The position numbers and the translations under genes are program-made. The notes under the pieces were generated by a model. It saw only the letters and a program-made list of their open reading frames with translations, had not been told where the DNA came from and did not search any database. From Alcanivoracaceae bacterium (GTDB lineage Bacteria; Pseudomonadota; Gammaproteobacteria; Pseudomonadales; Alcanivoracaceae), in assembly GCA_029213045.1 (NCBI GenBank), contig JARGPN010000001.1:1-64000 (forward strand): a stretch of DNA of 64,000 bases, written 5' to 3'. How positions within the stretch are numbered: position 1 is the stretch's first letter; the number at the start of each line of letters is the position of its first letter. Positions 8,886 to 17,446 of the stretch are shown piece after piece.

Positions 8886-9641
8886 ATGTTTGTTCACGTG
8901 CTACGCCCCATCATGTCTGTTACATACTTGGCATCCGCGCCAGCGAAATTACTGCGCGTGTTGTTTATGCTTTTAATTTCTATTGCTGCATCGCCGGCGC
9001 AAGCCAATGGCGAGTACGATTCATTCCTTTTGGATGTCTTTCGTTTGGAGCGCTGTGGGTTTATGAGCACTTCTGAAACTGCTCGGGCAGGCAGGGCAGA
9101 CGATTGCCGTGCAGTGCTAGAACAGGCGGAACAAGAAGTCTCATCCGTTTCGGATGCCGACGTAGCTCGGCAGGCGGATGTGAGGAATAAATGGATTGCG
9201 CTACGCACTATCTATGAAGCGGCGCTCAACGACCCACAACGATTTCGTGAGCCAATCACGGCAGATAAAATTCGCTTTGGCCGTGAAGCCTTGGTGAGCT
9301 CTCTGCAATCGGATTTGCCAAAGCCTCCGAGTCCAGTGGCATTGGCGATTCAAATGGAGCGTATCGCGACAGAATATGTGTGGCGCGCTGAATCAGTGAT
9401 GGGCGCAGGAATGAGTGCCACAGAAATTCTTGATATTGAAAAAATGGTGAGCGAAGCAGACAGGCAATTTAATTCGTTGGCCTCGCGATTTGGAAAAGAT
9501 GCTAATTTTCGCGCGATTTATGCAAAGTATGAGTTTATTCGCACATCATTGATCAACTACAACAGCGATACTGTTCCATATATAGTTGATCTTTATACCG
9601 ACAAAATCTCTAAGGGACTTGGCGACATGGCGCGCATTTAA
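8886..9641 (+). CDS. Secreted alpha-helical protein of unknown function
   Basis: The 251-residue product has an N-terminal export signal (hydrophobic stretch around residues 22-36, then SPAQA-N cleavage-like site near residue 41), so a periplasmic location is likely. The mature part is mostly predicted helix with two cysteines (near residues 58 and 74 of the precursor) that could form a disulfide. I do not recognise a family. Its C-terminal segment (KYEFIRTS...VPYIV, from about residue 215) resembles the end of the secreted protein at 47340-48137 (KWQFIRGT...MPYIV), suggesting the two are distant paralogues. The start is supported by GGAG 10 nt upstream. The gene stands alone, convergent with the PLP-enzyme gene on its right with essentially no gap. 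Confidence 0.75.
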   Translation: MFVHVLRPIMSVTYLASAPAKLLRVLFMLLISIAASPAQANGEYDSFLLDVFRLERCGFMSTSETARAGRADDCRAVLEQAEQEVSSVSDADVARQADVRNKWIALRTIYEAALNDPQRFREPITADKIRFGREALVSSLQSDLPKPPSPVALAIQMERIATEYVWRAESVMGAGMSATEILDIEKMVSEADRQFNSLASRFGKDANFRAIYAKYEFIRTSLINYNSDTVPYIVDLYTDKISKGLGDMARI

Positions 9642-9642
9642 A

Positions 9643-10722
9643 TTACATTCGAGGGGCGCGAGCGTTCGCTGACGAAAGGCTTGGCGTCAGCGGTACCCCG
9701 GACCGTATTAGATGTGCGTGTTTTAAATTTTCTGGTAAAGGAGCGCTACTATGGGTGTTCCAAAACAGGGCGGTGTCGTCGCTCTTAGTCAGTAAGTCGC
9801 AAAACGCTGCAAAGGATTTTCCGGTGTATGTGGGGTCGAGCGACAATCCAATTGTTTTACCACGCTCAAGGGCGAATTTAGACTTTAGTGTGTCTGCGCC
9901 GTAGCCACCCCCTAAGTAACTATCGTGCCATACAATATTTTCGTCGTGCCTAGTGGAAAGCTTTTTTGAGTGATGCTTCAATGTTTTCCACGCGCGTTGA
10001 CGGAAACGTTTTACACCTTCCAGAGAGCAAACGTCGATCGGCCCGAGACTGGTACGCGCAGATTGCACTGCGTGAATGGTGCATCCCGGTAGCGCTAACG
10101 CCGCGCCGATGGACAGCCCTGCCACTGTTGTGCCACTGCCGGTGGCAACAACAATATCTTTTGGCATTGCGCATTCGCCAGATTCAGCTTGTAGGCTCAA
10201 TTCTATGGCGGCATTGATGTATGCAAATACCGCACTTTGTTGAGAGCAGCCTGGGTACATAAAATAATTTTTTGGGTTCAAACGCTGAAGCGTAAAGGCC
10301 CAGCTGGAGAGCGCGCTAAGAAAGTTACTGCGTGGCAAAACGTTCGCCTGATAATGATCGATTAATGCTCGGTTTGTGCACACAGATGCGCTATTCGGCT
10401 GTGGGAAGGTGTACACGTCAAAATCAATATCTTGTTGTTGGCATACCATGGCGGTTGCTACTGCAGCGTTGCTGCCGCTGGGTGCGAAAGTAATCACGCG
10501 CTCTGCTCGCGAGCGTTTAATTTCAGCGAAGACGAATTCAAGTTTGCGTATCTTGTTGCCACCGTATTGCTCTGCACATACGTCATCGCACTTAATCCAC
10601 GCATTCTCCGACAGTGATTGAGCGTGCATCACCGGTGTGGGGCCATTACACAGAGCAATCGGATTCAGCGATCGCGCAAGTGATGGAAAATAATCAAATA
10701 GCGGCCAACGATTAGTAGCCAT
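9643..10722 (-). CDS. PLP-dependent ACC-deaminase/D-cysteine-desulfhydrase-like enzyme
   Basis: The 359-residue product belongs to the fold-type II PLP family that includes 1-aminocyclopropane-1-carboxylate deaminase and D-cysteine desulfhydrase. The Schiff-base lysine is in GGNK57IRKLE, followed by an APSGSNAA segment and a Gly-rich phosphate loop (ATGSGTTVAG). The substrate cannot be assigned from sequence; a small D-amino acid is a reasonable guess given the neighbour. No signal peptide is seen, so it is probably cytoplasmic. The ATG (10722) has GGAG upstream and overlaps the end of the preceding gene by 11 nt, so the two are almost certainly translationally coupled. It is the last gene of a three-gene leftward operon. 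Confidence 0.8.
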   Translation of the reverse strand: MATNRWPLFDYFPSLARSLNPIALCNGPTPVMHAQSLSENAWIKCDDVCAEQYGGNKIRKLEFVFAEIKRSRAERVITFAPSGSNAAVATAMVCQQQDIDFDVYTFPQPNSASVCTNRALIDHYQANVLPRSNFLSALSSWAFTLQRLNPKNYFMYPGCSQQSAVFAYINAAIELSLQAESGECAMPKDIVVATGSGTTVAGLSIGAALALPGCTIHAVQSARTSLGPIDVCSLEGVKRFRQRAWKTLKHHSKKLSTRHDENIVWHDSYLGGGYGADTLKSKFALERGKTIGLSLDPTYTGKSFAAFCDLLTKSDDTALFWNTHSSAPLPENLKHAHLIRSGVPLTPSLSSANARAPRM

Positions 10723-11992
10723 GCCCTTGCTCCAATGGCGCCCACCAGTTCACGATCCCATCAGCATCCAGTGCGGCGATATCGCCAAATTGCAACAGAA
10801 CGGATTCGCTTTGTGTGGGGCGAAAGAAAACGAAATCGTTCGCTTGCAGGCCGTATGCGGCGGACTCATTGAACATCATTTGATTCGAGCTAACACCATA
10901 CAAAGAGTTCCGCTGCATGCCTGCAGGAGACTCTGGTTTTGCGAGCCAGTTACCACCGTAGATAAAAAAAGTGTGACGGCGGTTTACATCCCAAAGCGCC
11001 CAAGCATCGCCAATAGGCAATGGCCCGGGAATCTCAACGCCGGGCTGTGACTTTATGATGGGACTTGCAATAAACGCTGCTGGAACAAACTGGCTTAGCG
11101 ACGGCAAGTCGAAGTCGGTGGGTTTTACTAAGCAAGAGCCTGCTGATAGCTCGTTAAGTGGTGAGCGTTCATCGTGCAGAAAAAACGTAGGACTGCCGGC
11201 ACCGTTAAAGGTCAGCTCATCATGATAGAGAGCCGAGAATTGATTACGCAAATGATCAATGAAACCCGCGTAAACCATTTGTGCCTTCCGTAAGCTGGTG
11301 TCGGCGGACTCAATAAAAGAAGGGAGTTTACCGACGTGTGCGTCGTAACCCATGAAACCAGAAAAACGCAGATATTTGGAATGCTGGCTAATTAATGTCA
11401 GGCACTCGTTGAGCTGTTCAAAAGTCTTCAATCCTCCGCGATGCAGCCCGACATCTAGCTCAATATTAATTTGTAATTTTTTGTCCAGTTTTTGTGCTAG
11501 CGCTAGGTATTGGTGCAATCGTTCGGCGCTATCGATAAGCCATTGCAGTTGTAGATCAGGAATAAAATTACTCTGTGTTGGGTGCAGCAAGTAAAAATTT
11601 TCTGCGGCATCAACGGGAAGCGGCTTGCCTAACAATATATCTGACTGCGGGTATGCCAGTGCTACGGCATTGGTAAATGGCTGATGAAAAGTCATTATTC
11701 GATGTGTATGGGTGAGCGACATGATCTCACCGAGAAGTGGAATGGACGGCAATGATTTGGCGACAATTCTAAAATTCTTGTTCGGCGCTATGTTCTGAAT
11801 AAGGGTGGTGCAGTTCTGCTTGAGTTTTTCTCTGTCGAGTATTAGCAGTGGGCGTGCGATACGATTTTCACGTAGCACCGTATTGAGGTGGCTGAAATAG
11901 TCGCTATGCGGCGCGCCTTTATCGTTTGGTTTTAGTAGCCATCCGCCGAGTAACAATCCTGTGCTCGCCAACAAAAAGTTGCGTCGCTTCAT
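10712..11992 (-). CDS. Exported D-threonine-aldolase/alanine-racemase-like PLP enzyme
   Basis: The 426-residue product carries an alanine-racemase-type N-terminal TIM barrel of the DSD1/D-threonine aldolase/'amino acid deaminase/aldolase' group. The PLP lysine is probably Lys79 in RIVAKS, followed by ELDVGLHRGG and the C-terminal beta domain that binds metal in relatives. It begins KRRNFLLAS followed by a hydrophobic stretch, a Tat-like signal, so the folded holoenzyme may be exported or anchored. Family members act on D-threonine or D-serine; the substrate here is unknown. AGGGAAAAAGG precedes the ATG. The gap to the upstream oxidase gene is 9 nt, and it overlaps the downstream PLP gene by 11 nt. 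Confidence 0.78.
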   Translation of the reverse strand: MKRRNFLLASTGLLLGGWLLKPNDKGAPHSDYFSHLNTVLRENRIARPLLILDREKLKQNCTTLIQNIAPNKNFRIVAKSLPSIPLLGEIMSLTHTHRIMTFHQPFTNAVALAYPQSDILLGKPLPVDAAENFYLLHPTQSNFIPDLQLQWLIDSAERLHQYLALAQKLDKKLQINIELDVGLHRGGLKTFEQLNECLTLISQHSKYLRFSGFMGYDAHVGKLPSFIESADTSLRKAQMVYAGFIDHLRNQFSALYHDELTFNGAGSPTFFLHDERSPLNELSAGSCLVKPTDFDLPSLSQFVPAAFIASPIIKSQPGVEIPGPLPIGDAWALWDVNRRHTFFIYGGNWLAKPESPAGMQRNSLYGVSSNQMMFNESAAYGLQANDFVFFRPTQSESVLLQFGDIAALDADGIVNWWAPLEQGHGY

Positions 11993-12001
11993 CCTTTTTC
12001 C

Positions 12002-13354
12002 CTAAGAAAACGATCCCACGCCTAGAATTTTCTGGAGGTGTGTATTCATAAAACGTTTTTGCGGATCAAGTTGTTGGCGTATTGCCTGAAACTTTTCAAA
12101 GCCTGGGTAGATGCCAGAAAGTTGTTCGGCGTTCATCGTATGGATCTTCCCCCAATGAGGTCGACCGCCTGCTTTCTGAAGCAGTGGCTCCGCCGCCGAA
12201 AAATACGGCTGGGCGTCTTCTTTGTAGTATTGATGTAGGGAGATGGATGCGCCAGGGCGTTCGCTAAACATACCGATTAAACTGTTGTCCGCCGCGCAGT
12301 AACGAAACTCGAGGGGAAACATAACGTCGATGTCTCGCCGATTTATTTCTTCGCAAAGATTCTCAAGAACCGCTAAGCCTTGATCAGCGTCGACGGTATA
12401 TTCCATCTCATTAAAGCGCACGGTGCGAACGTTGGCATAAACGCGATGCGCGGGGCCCTGTTTAATTTCTTCTTTGATTAAATATTGCAGTAGTTTTTGA
12501 ATCGGCGCCACGAGCCAGTTGGCATGCATTGTGGTTTCGCAGGCCATCTCCAATAGGTCATTGGAATTGTCCTCCGGAAAGATAAGGGCGTCGTCGTCGA
12601 TAATGTCCATTGTTTTCACGATGGCTGTGCCGCCTTGGGGAAAGGCAAACATTTCAATGTTTCGATGTTTGTCCTTGTCTCGGTCCACTAACTGGAATGC
12701 GTCCTTGAGGGGCATAACACGGGTTTTCTCTTTCAAGAAATAGCGTGGCTGATTTTTGAAAGTAATCTCTGTGACGGCCCCTAATGCGCCGAGTGAGCAG
12801 ATGGCGGCGCGGAACATATCGCCGTCGGATTGATTTAGAGATAGCAGGTCGCCCTGTGCCGTCATTAGTGTCAATGATTCAACGAGCCCAGAAAGGCTCG
12901 GCAGGTCGCGGCCCGTGCCGTGAGTTGAGGTAGCGATGGCGCCTGCCAGCGACTGCAAATTAATGTCCGGTTCGTTAACAAAACTTTGGCCGACGGCCCA
13001 CGCCTGTGCGCTGGCGCCGCCGAGTCGAGTGCCCGCGCCAAAGGTCGCAGTATTTTTGTCGGAATGGTGTTGTCGCAGGCCGTTAAAGGCTTCCAATGAA
13101 ATAAGGGTCTCGTTGGTCGGCACTAGCGCAGAAAAAGAATGGCTGCCGCCGAAGCACCGAACCGTGCCGGTGCTTCCTCGGAGCAAATCTGCTAGCTGCG
13201 TTGTATCGGTTGGATAATGAATAGCGTTTGGAGACGCGTGTTGGTTGCCCGACCAGTTGGCCCAGCGGTGAGCAGCGGCTGCGCTTAAACGAGCGGGCAG
13301 GAGGGCGGCGGCTGCGCCGAACCCCGCGAGCTTCAATAATGACCGTCGATACAT
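12002..13354 (-). CDS. Exported FAD-linked sugar/lactone oxidase (ALO family)
   Basis: This 450-residue flavoprotein belongs to the D-arabinono-1,4-lactone oxidase / alditol oxidase / L-gulonolactone oxidase family. A PCMH-type FAD domain occupies about residues 40-210; His72 in FGGSHSF is placed where relatives bind FAD covalently. The C-terminal ALO domain ends with the family HWGK motif at residue 400. The N-terminus (MYRRSLLKLAG followed by Ala/Leu-rich residues) is Tat-like, fitting a cofactor-loaded exported enzyme. The ATG at 13354 is chosen over an upstream TTG (13384) because it starts the signal; AAGGA lies 10 nt before it. It is first in the operon with the two PLP-fold genes. The substrate is not predictable. 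Confidence 0.8.
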   Translation of the reverse strand: MYRRSLLKLAGFGAAAALLPARLSAAAAHRWANWSGNQHASPNAIHYPTDTTQLADLLRGSTGTVRCFGGSHSFSALVPTNETLISLEAFNGLRQHHSDKNTATFGAGTRLGGASAQAWAVGQSFVNEPDINLQSLAGAIATSTHGTGRDLPSLSGLVESLTLMTAQGDLLSLNQSDGDMFRAAICSLGALGAVTEITFKNQPRYFLKEKTRVMPLKDAFQLVDRDKDKHRNIEMFAFPQGGTAIVKTMDIIDDDALIFPEDNSNDLLEMACETTMHANWLVAPIQKLLQYLIKEEIKQGPAHRVYANVRTVRFNEMEYTVDADQGLAVLENLCEEINRRDIDVMFPLEFRYCAADNSLIGMFSERPGASISLHQYYKEDAQPYFSAAEPLLQKAGGRPHWGKIHTMNAEQLSGIYPGFEKFQAIRQQLDPQKRFMNTHLQKILGVGSFS

Positions 13355-13442
13355 AAACACCAAGTCCTTGGGCGTGTAGGGCAATACCCCTCTTAAGTGG
13401 AACGATAGTGCATAAAAGTAACAATAGATAGCCGTGTTTTGT

Positions 13443-14369
13443 CTACTTTGTGGTCCAGTTCATGCCTGTAAGTTGCTCCGACAGCGCCCAAAACTTGGCG
13501 CCAAGTTCAGTATCGCTGGCATACCGCCGAATGAACGCGGGTTTCGGGTAGCCAATGGCCTCGAAGGGGCCGTCTGGACCATAGTAGTCACCTCCGCCCA
13601 CCGAAGGAGCCGTTGCCGCGTACAGTGTTGGCAGAGCTCCCTTGGACGCACTTTGCGTGAACATGCCCCAGAAAAAGCGAGTGAGGGTGCCAAAGCCGAA
13701 TCTGGCTTGGCTGGCGATACCCGGCTCAACCAGATTGGTGTTAGATCCGCCGGGGTGACACGCCACCGAGATTGCCTTGGCGCCGTCTGCGGCAAGGTGA
13801 CGGTTAAGCTCTAGGGCGAACATCAAGTTGGCGAGTTTAGATTGGCAATACGCTTTGTGGCGTCCGTACTCGCCGGCGAGCGTAGGGTTATCGAAATGGA
13901 TGCGCCCGCCTCGATGGGCGAGGCTGCTGACGGATACCACGCGCGCGCCTTCTACGTGGGCAAAGCAATCGCGTAGCAGCAAAGTAAAGGTGAAGTGCCC
14001 TAGGTGATTCGTGCCGAATTGCTGCTCAAAACCATCTTCCGTAAGGCCTTGCTCAAGCCACATTACTCCCGCGTTGTTAATCAGCAGATCTATGCGTGGG
14101 TGGCGTGCCTTGAGGGCCGCGGCGCTGGCTCGAACCTTCTTTTGGCTAGCAAGGTCGAGCGCATGAAATTCTAAGCGTGCATCAGGGTAGGATGTGCGAA
14201 TGTCGGCCATCGCCGCCAGCGCTTTGGATTCGGTGCGGCATGCCAGCACGACAGTGGCGCCTTTGCCTGCTAGTTCGCGCGCTGCCTCTAGGCCGATGCC
14301 GCTGTTCGCGCCGGTGATCACTGCGACGCGGCCGTGTTGATCAGGGATGTTTGCGTGCGTCCATTTCAT
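13443..14369 (-). CDS. Short-chain dehydrogenase/reductase, retinol-dehydrogenase-like
   Basis: The 308-residue NAD(P)-dependent oxidoreductase shows the classical SDR signatures: TGANSGIG (19-26) for the cofactor, NNAG (98-101), a catalytic Ser near 148, and Tyr174-x-x-x-Lys178 in AYCQSK. The extended C-terminus (to about 300) fits the retinol dehydrogenase/WW-oxidoreductase-like subgroup common in marine gammaproteobacteria. The substrate (alcohol/ketone, possibly lipid-derived) cannot be stated. AAGGAA lies 8 nt ahead of the ATG. It is leftward like the oxidase operon but 88 nt upstream of that operon's first ATG, so co-transcription is possible and not shown. Confidence 0.85.
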   Translation of the reverse strand: MKWTHANIPDQHGRVAVITGANSGIGLEAARELAGKGATVVLACRTESKALAAMADIRTSYPDARLEFHALDLASQKKVRASAAALKARHPRIDLLINNAGVMWLEQGLTEDGFEQQFGTNHLGHFTFTLLLRDCFAHVEGARVVSVSSLAHRGGRIHFDNPTLAGEYGRHKAYCQSKLANLMFALELNRHLAADGAKAISVACHPGGSNTNLVEPGIASQARFGFGTLTRFFWGMFTQSASKGALPTLYAATAPSVGGGDYYGPDGPFEAIGYPKPAFIRRYASDTELGAKFWALSEQLTGMNWTTK

Positions 14370-14729
14370 GGGGCGTTCCTTTTGGATAATGACGTTGCGT
14401 TGATGGTGTGATCGGCAGCCGAGCTGTTCTGCCTGAGCATAACTTCCGAGCGTGGGCGCCGTCTTGAGGCGCGCTACCTATTGACCCGAATTACACTATC
14501 ACGCATCGTTAGCGGGCAGCTGAGCTGGCAAAATACAAGGACGAATTTTGGGCGGATATTGCGAGTGCGAATTGTTGTAAGCGCCGTGTAGTGCCTAGCC
14601 ATCGTCTGGATCTTAAGAACTTCTCCCCCCTCTGACGAATCCTCAGTTAACGCCTTCCATTGTGGGTCGCCGCTTTTGGCCTGCGTGAAGGTTAATATAA
14701 TAAGAAATAAAAAATAGAAGAATAAAAAG
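14370..14729. other. Divergent intergenic region, no gene seen
   Basis: These 360 bases separate the leftward SDR gene from the rightward MBOAT gene and must hold both promoters. The last 40 bases before the MBOAT ATG are very A-rich, with no strong ribosome site. No convincing small reading frame, tRNA or terminator was seen. Confidence 0.5.
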
Positions 14730-16145
14730 ATGCTGTTTAATACACCGCTATTTTTCTGGTTTTTTGCCAGTTTCTTTATTCTCTTTAATTTCGTTTTCGT
14801 AGAACGTCGAAAGCATCTCTGGCTGTTGTTGATCAGTAGCTTTGTTTTCTATGGTTCATGGAACTATGCGTTTATTTCGCTGTTGGTGTTTAGCGCCATA
14901 TGCGATTACTCCATTGCGCAGCGCATCGAAGACAATGCCGATAATCAGCAACGCAGAAAGCGATGGTTGATCCTTAGTGTGGTCATCAATCTAGGCGTGC
15001 TGGGCATTTTTAAATACAGCAATTTTGTGCTGCAAAGTGCCTCGGACTTCATTGGCCTTTTTGGCGTGGATGCTAGCATTCCCATGTTGAGCATCATCTT
15101 GCCGGTGGGCATTTCTTTCTACACTTTTCAAAGCATGAGCTACACCATTGATGTCTATCGTGGTGATATGAAGGCGCACAAAGGATTTTTGGAGTTCCTT
15201 GCCGCGCTGGCATTCTTCCCGCAGTTGGTGGCGGGTCCTATTCTTCGCGCGCAACATATTTTGCCGCAACTTGATGCCATGCCCGTACCGACCTGGTCCA
15301 ATGTTAAGCAGGGCTTGATGTTGGTGGTGGTTGGGCTTATCAAAAAGACCTTCGCCGATTTAATGGCGGGTCCCGCCGCCATGGCATTCGATGCCAGCGT
15401 GCCCATTAGTTCGTTCGACGCATGGATCGGGGCGTTCGCGTTCACCGCACAAATTTATGGGGACTTTAGTGGTTATACGGATATTGCTATCGGTGTGGCG
15501 CTAATTATGGGGTTCCATATCCCTACCAACTTTAATCTTCCCTATATATCCAGTTCACCGGTAGATTTTTGGCGGCGATGGCATATCTCACTTTCCAGTT
15601 GGTTACGCGACTATTTATATATTTCACTGGGTGGAAATAGAAATGGCCATCGCACCCGAAATGTTTTCTTAACGATGTTGCTAGGTGGTCTGTGGCACGG
15701 CGCCGCCTGGACGTTTGTGATCTGGGGCGCGTGGCATGGCGTGATTATTAGTATCACCCATTGGATCACTCATTCTGCTATCGGCAGATGGGTGGATGAC
15801 CACAATAATATATTGGTGCGATTGACGAAGATTGCGCTGACATTTTATTTGGTGGTGATTGGCTGGGTGTTCTTTCGCGCAACCAGTTTCGGCAACGCAA
15901 TGGTGATGTTGCAGCAGATGCACGGCATTGGCGAGCTGGGTGCATCGCAAGCGGGCGCGAGCATTGTCATGTCGTTGGTGGTCGCGGGTTTACTCGTTAT
16001 GCACGTGCTTGATGCATTGCGGATTCGATTCGCCGACGCATTAGAATCGAGAGATTGGTTGTTGTGGCCGTTGTTAGTGTTGGGCTTTTTTATAACGTTA
16101 CTGGTGGGAGACCCGGGGCATGACTTCATCTACTTCCAGTTCTAA
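14730..16145 (+). CDS. MBOAT membrane O-acyltransferase, AlgI-like
   Basis: The 471-residue polytopic membrane protein (about ten hydrophobic segments) belongs to the MBOAT family. Diagnostic features are FPQLVAGPI, the DFSGYTDIAIG segment, PVDFWRRWHISLSSWLRDY, and the HGAAWTFVIWGAWHG block holding the catalytic histidine. Relatives such as AlgI move acetyl groups across the inner membrane for O-acetylation of alginate or other extracellular polymers. The downstream gene overlaps by 26 nt and encodes an SGNH-like partner. No polysaccharide polymerase gene is in the window, so the acceptor is unknown. The upstream A-rich leader lacks a clear Shine-Dalgarno sequence. Confidence 0.9.
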   Translation: MLFNTPLFFWFFASFFILFNFVFVERRKHLWLLLISSFVFYGSWNYAFISLLVFSAICDYSIAQRIEDNADNQQRRKRWLILSVVINLGVLGIFKYSNFVLQSASDFIGLFGVDASIPMLSIILPVGISFYTFQSMSYTIDVYRGDMKAHKGFLEFLAALAFFPQLVAGPILRAQHILPQLDAMPVPTWSNVKQGLMLVVVGLIKKTFADLMAGPAAMAFDASVPISSFDAWIGAFAFTAQIYGDFSGYTDIAIGVALIMGFHIPTNFNLPYISSSPVDFWRRWHISLSSWLRDYLYISLGGNRNGHRTRNVFLTMLLGGLWHGAAWTFVIWGAWHGVIISITHWITHSAIGRWVDDHNNILVRLTKIALTFYLVVIGWVFFRATSFGNAMVMLQQMHGIGELGASQAGASIVMSLVVAGLLVMHVLDALRIRFADALESRDWLLWPLLVLGFFITLLVGDPGHDFIYFQF

Positions 16146-17385
16146 GGATCGGATCAATAAAACGGATCCGGATGATCACGTTCGTTTTCATGCTCGTCGT
16201 GTGATGGCGATAAAAATTATTGCCTTCGGCGGCGGCGCACTTTTCGCAGCAATGTTGTTGGTTAATATTTTTGTGACGACGTTGCGGGCACAGTTTCCGA
16301 ATCCTTTTAGCGTGCAGCGTATTCAGACGTCAGCAGATGCGCTGTCGTCGGCGTTAGAGTTGCCCGCTTCGGATCAGCGAAAAGTGGTGTATGTGTTGGG
16401 TTCATCATTGATTGAGTTTGGCTTCTCGCCAGAGATTTTTGACCAGAGATTGCAAGAGAGCGGCGTTGAAAGTGTTTCCTATAATTTTGGTTATGGGAAT
16501 GCGGACCCATCAATTCATCAGCGATTCGTCAAACGTTTGGCGCAAACGTTCTCTGAGAAACGCGATGTGATCGACTTGGTGGTGTTCGAGTTTTCGCCAT
16601 TTCAAGCAACGCGGCGCCGTGCTGAGTTAACTGGCCAGTTGGATCACGCGGCCCGCGCCGCCATGGGCACATGGCGGGATTTTTTAGAGGTCGCGAAAGA
16701 CGACCATGAAGAAGCCATCGCCTTAATGAATACGCGCTACTTGCGAAGAGGTGTGCCGGCGGAAGCAATTACAAATTTAATTTCCATTCCGATTAAAAAT
16801 GCTGGTCGCCTTGATGCGAAGATTGAGGAAGACGATGCTGAGCCGCTTGATGTGTTGGGCTGGGAGCTTTACGACAGTTTGTTAGCGCAGTGGCCTCACG
16901 CGCATCCCCCAGGTGGCTGGTTTGTTGAGAACAGGGGCGGTTTTCCACCCACCGCCAGCGATGAGGCGTTAGCGCTATCGGCGAAGGTGATGCAGCGAAT
17001 GCAGCATCCCGATCGAATGGAGGCGTCGCGGCAGCAGAGACTGGCGTGCTGTGATATGGAAGATTTAAATATTGATCCGCAAATGCTGGACAAGTTTATC
17101 GACGCGATTCGGCAGGCGCAGACAGTGAGTCGTCGGGTGGATCTGCTTTTGATGCCGCGTAATCAAGATATTATTCATCTCACTGCCGCTGGCCGGAAAA
17201 ATTTACGCGAAGCGATAGAGAGAATTCAACGCGAAACAGGGGTCGCGGTAATCGACTTTACCGAGACGCCGTATTATCACGTCGATCAATTTTTCGATGC
17301 GGACCATTTGAGCTTGTTTCAGGGGCGGGAGCGTTTCTCTAAACAGCTTGCCGATTATTATGCGCAGCATGGGTTGCCGAATTAA
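16120..17385 (+). CDS. Membrane-anchored SGNH-hydrolase-like partner of the MBOAT protein
   Basis: The 421-residue protein has one transmembrane segment near residues 28-50 and a large, probably periplasmic domain. A GSS motif (VLGSSLIEFGFSP, near residue 90) and a C-terminal DADHLS (Asp-x-x-His, near residue 395) are placed like the catalytic Ser and Asp/His of SGNH/AlgJ-AlgX-type acetyltransferases. The NFGYGNADP segment may be the oxyanion block. It probably transfers the acyl group delivered by the MBOAT partner, or acts as an esterase; both are inferences. Its ATG lies inside the MBOAT coding end (26-nt overlap) with GGAG 9 nt upstream, so translation is coupled. Confidence 0.72.
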   Translation: MTSSTSSSKDRINKTDPDDHVRFHARRVMAIKIIAFGGGALFAAMLLVNIFVTTLRAQFPNPFSVQRIQTSADALSSALELPASDQRKVVYVLGSSLIEFGFSPEIFDQRLQESGVESVSYNFGYGNADPSIHQRFVKRLAQTFSEKRDVIDLVVFEFSPFQATRRRAELTGQLDHAARAAMGTWRDFLEVAKDDHEEAIALMNTRYLRRGVPAEAITNLISIPIKNAGRLDAKIEEDDAEPLDVLGWELYDSLLAQWPHAHPPGGWFVENRGGFPPTASDEALALSAKVMQRMQHPDRMEASRQQRLACCDMEDLNIDPQMLDKFIDAIRQAQTVSRRVDLLLMPRNQDIIHLTAAGRKNLREAIERIQRETGVAVIDFTETPYYHVDQFFDADHLSLFQGRERFSKQLADYYAQHGLPN

Positions 17386-17397
17386 CTGATGTCGATC

Positions 17398-17431
17398 ATG
17401 TAGGGTGATCTATGTCCTGATCGCCCTACAT
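17398..17431. terminator. Stem-loop between convergent genes, possible terminator
   Basis: Arms 17398-17410 and 17419-17431 form a 13-bp stem with one G-T pair and an 8-nt loop. It sits between the SGNH-like gene and the convergent ubiD. There is no T-run, so termination by it is uncertain. Confidence 0.5.
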
Positions 17432-17446
17432 AGTCGATACATCGGT

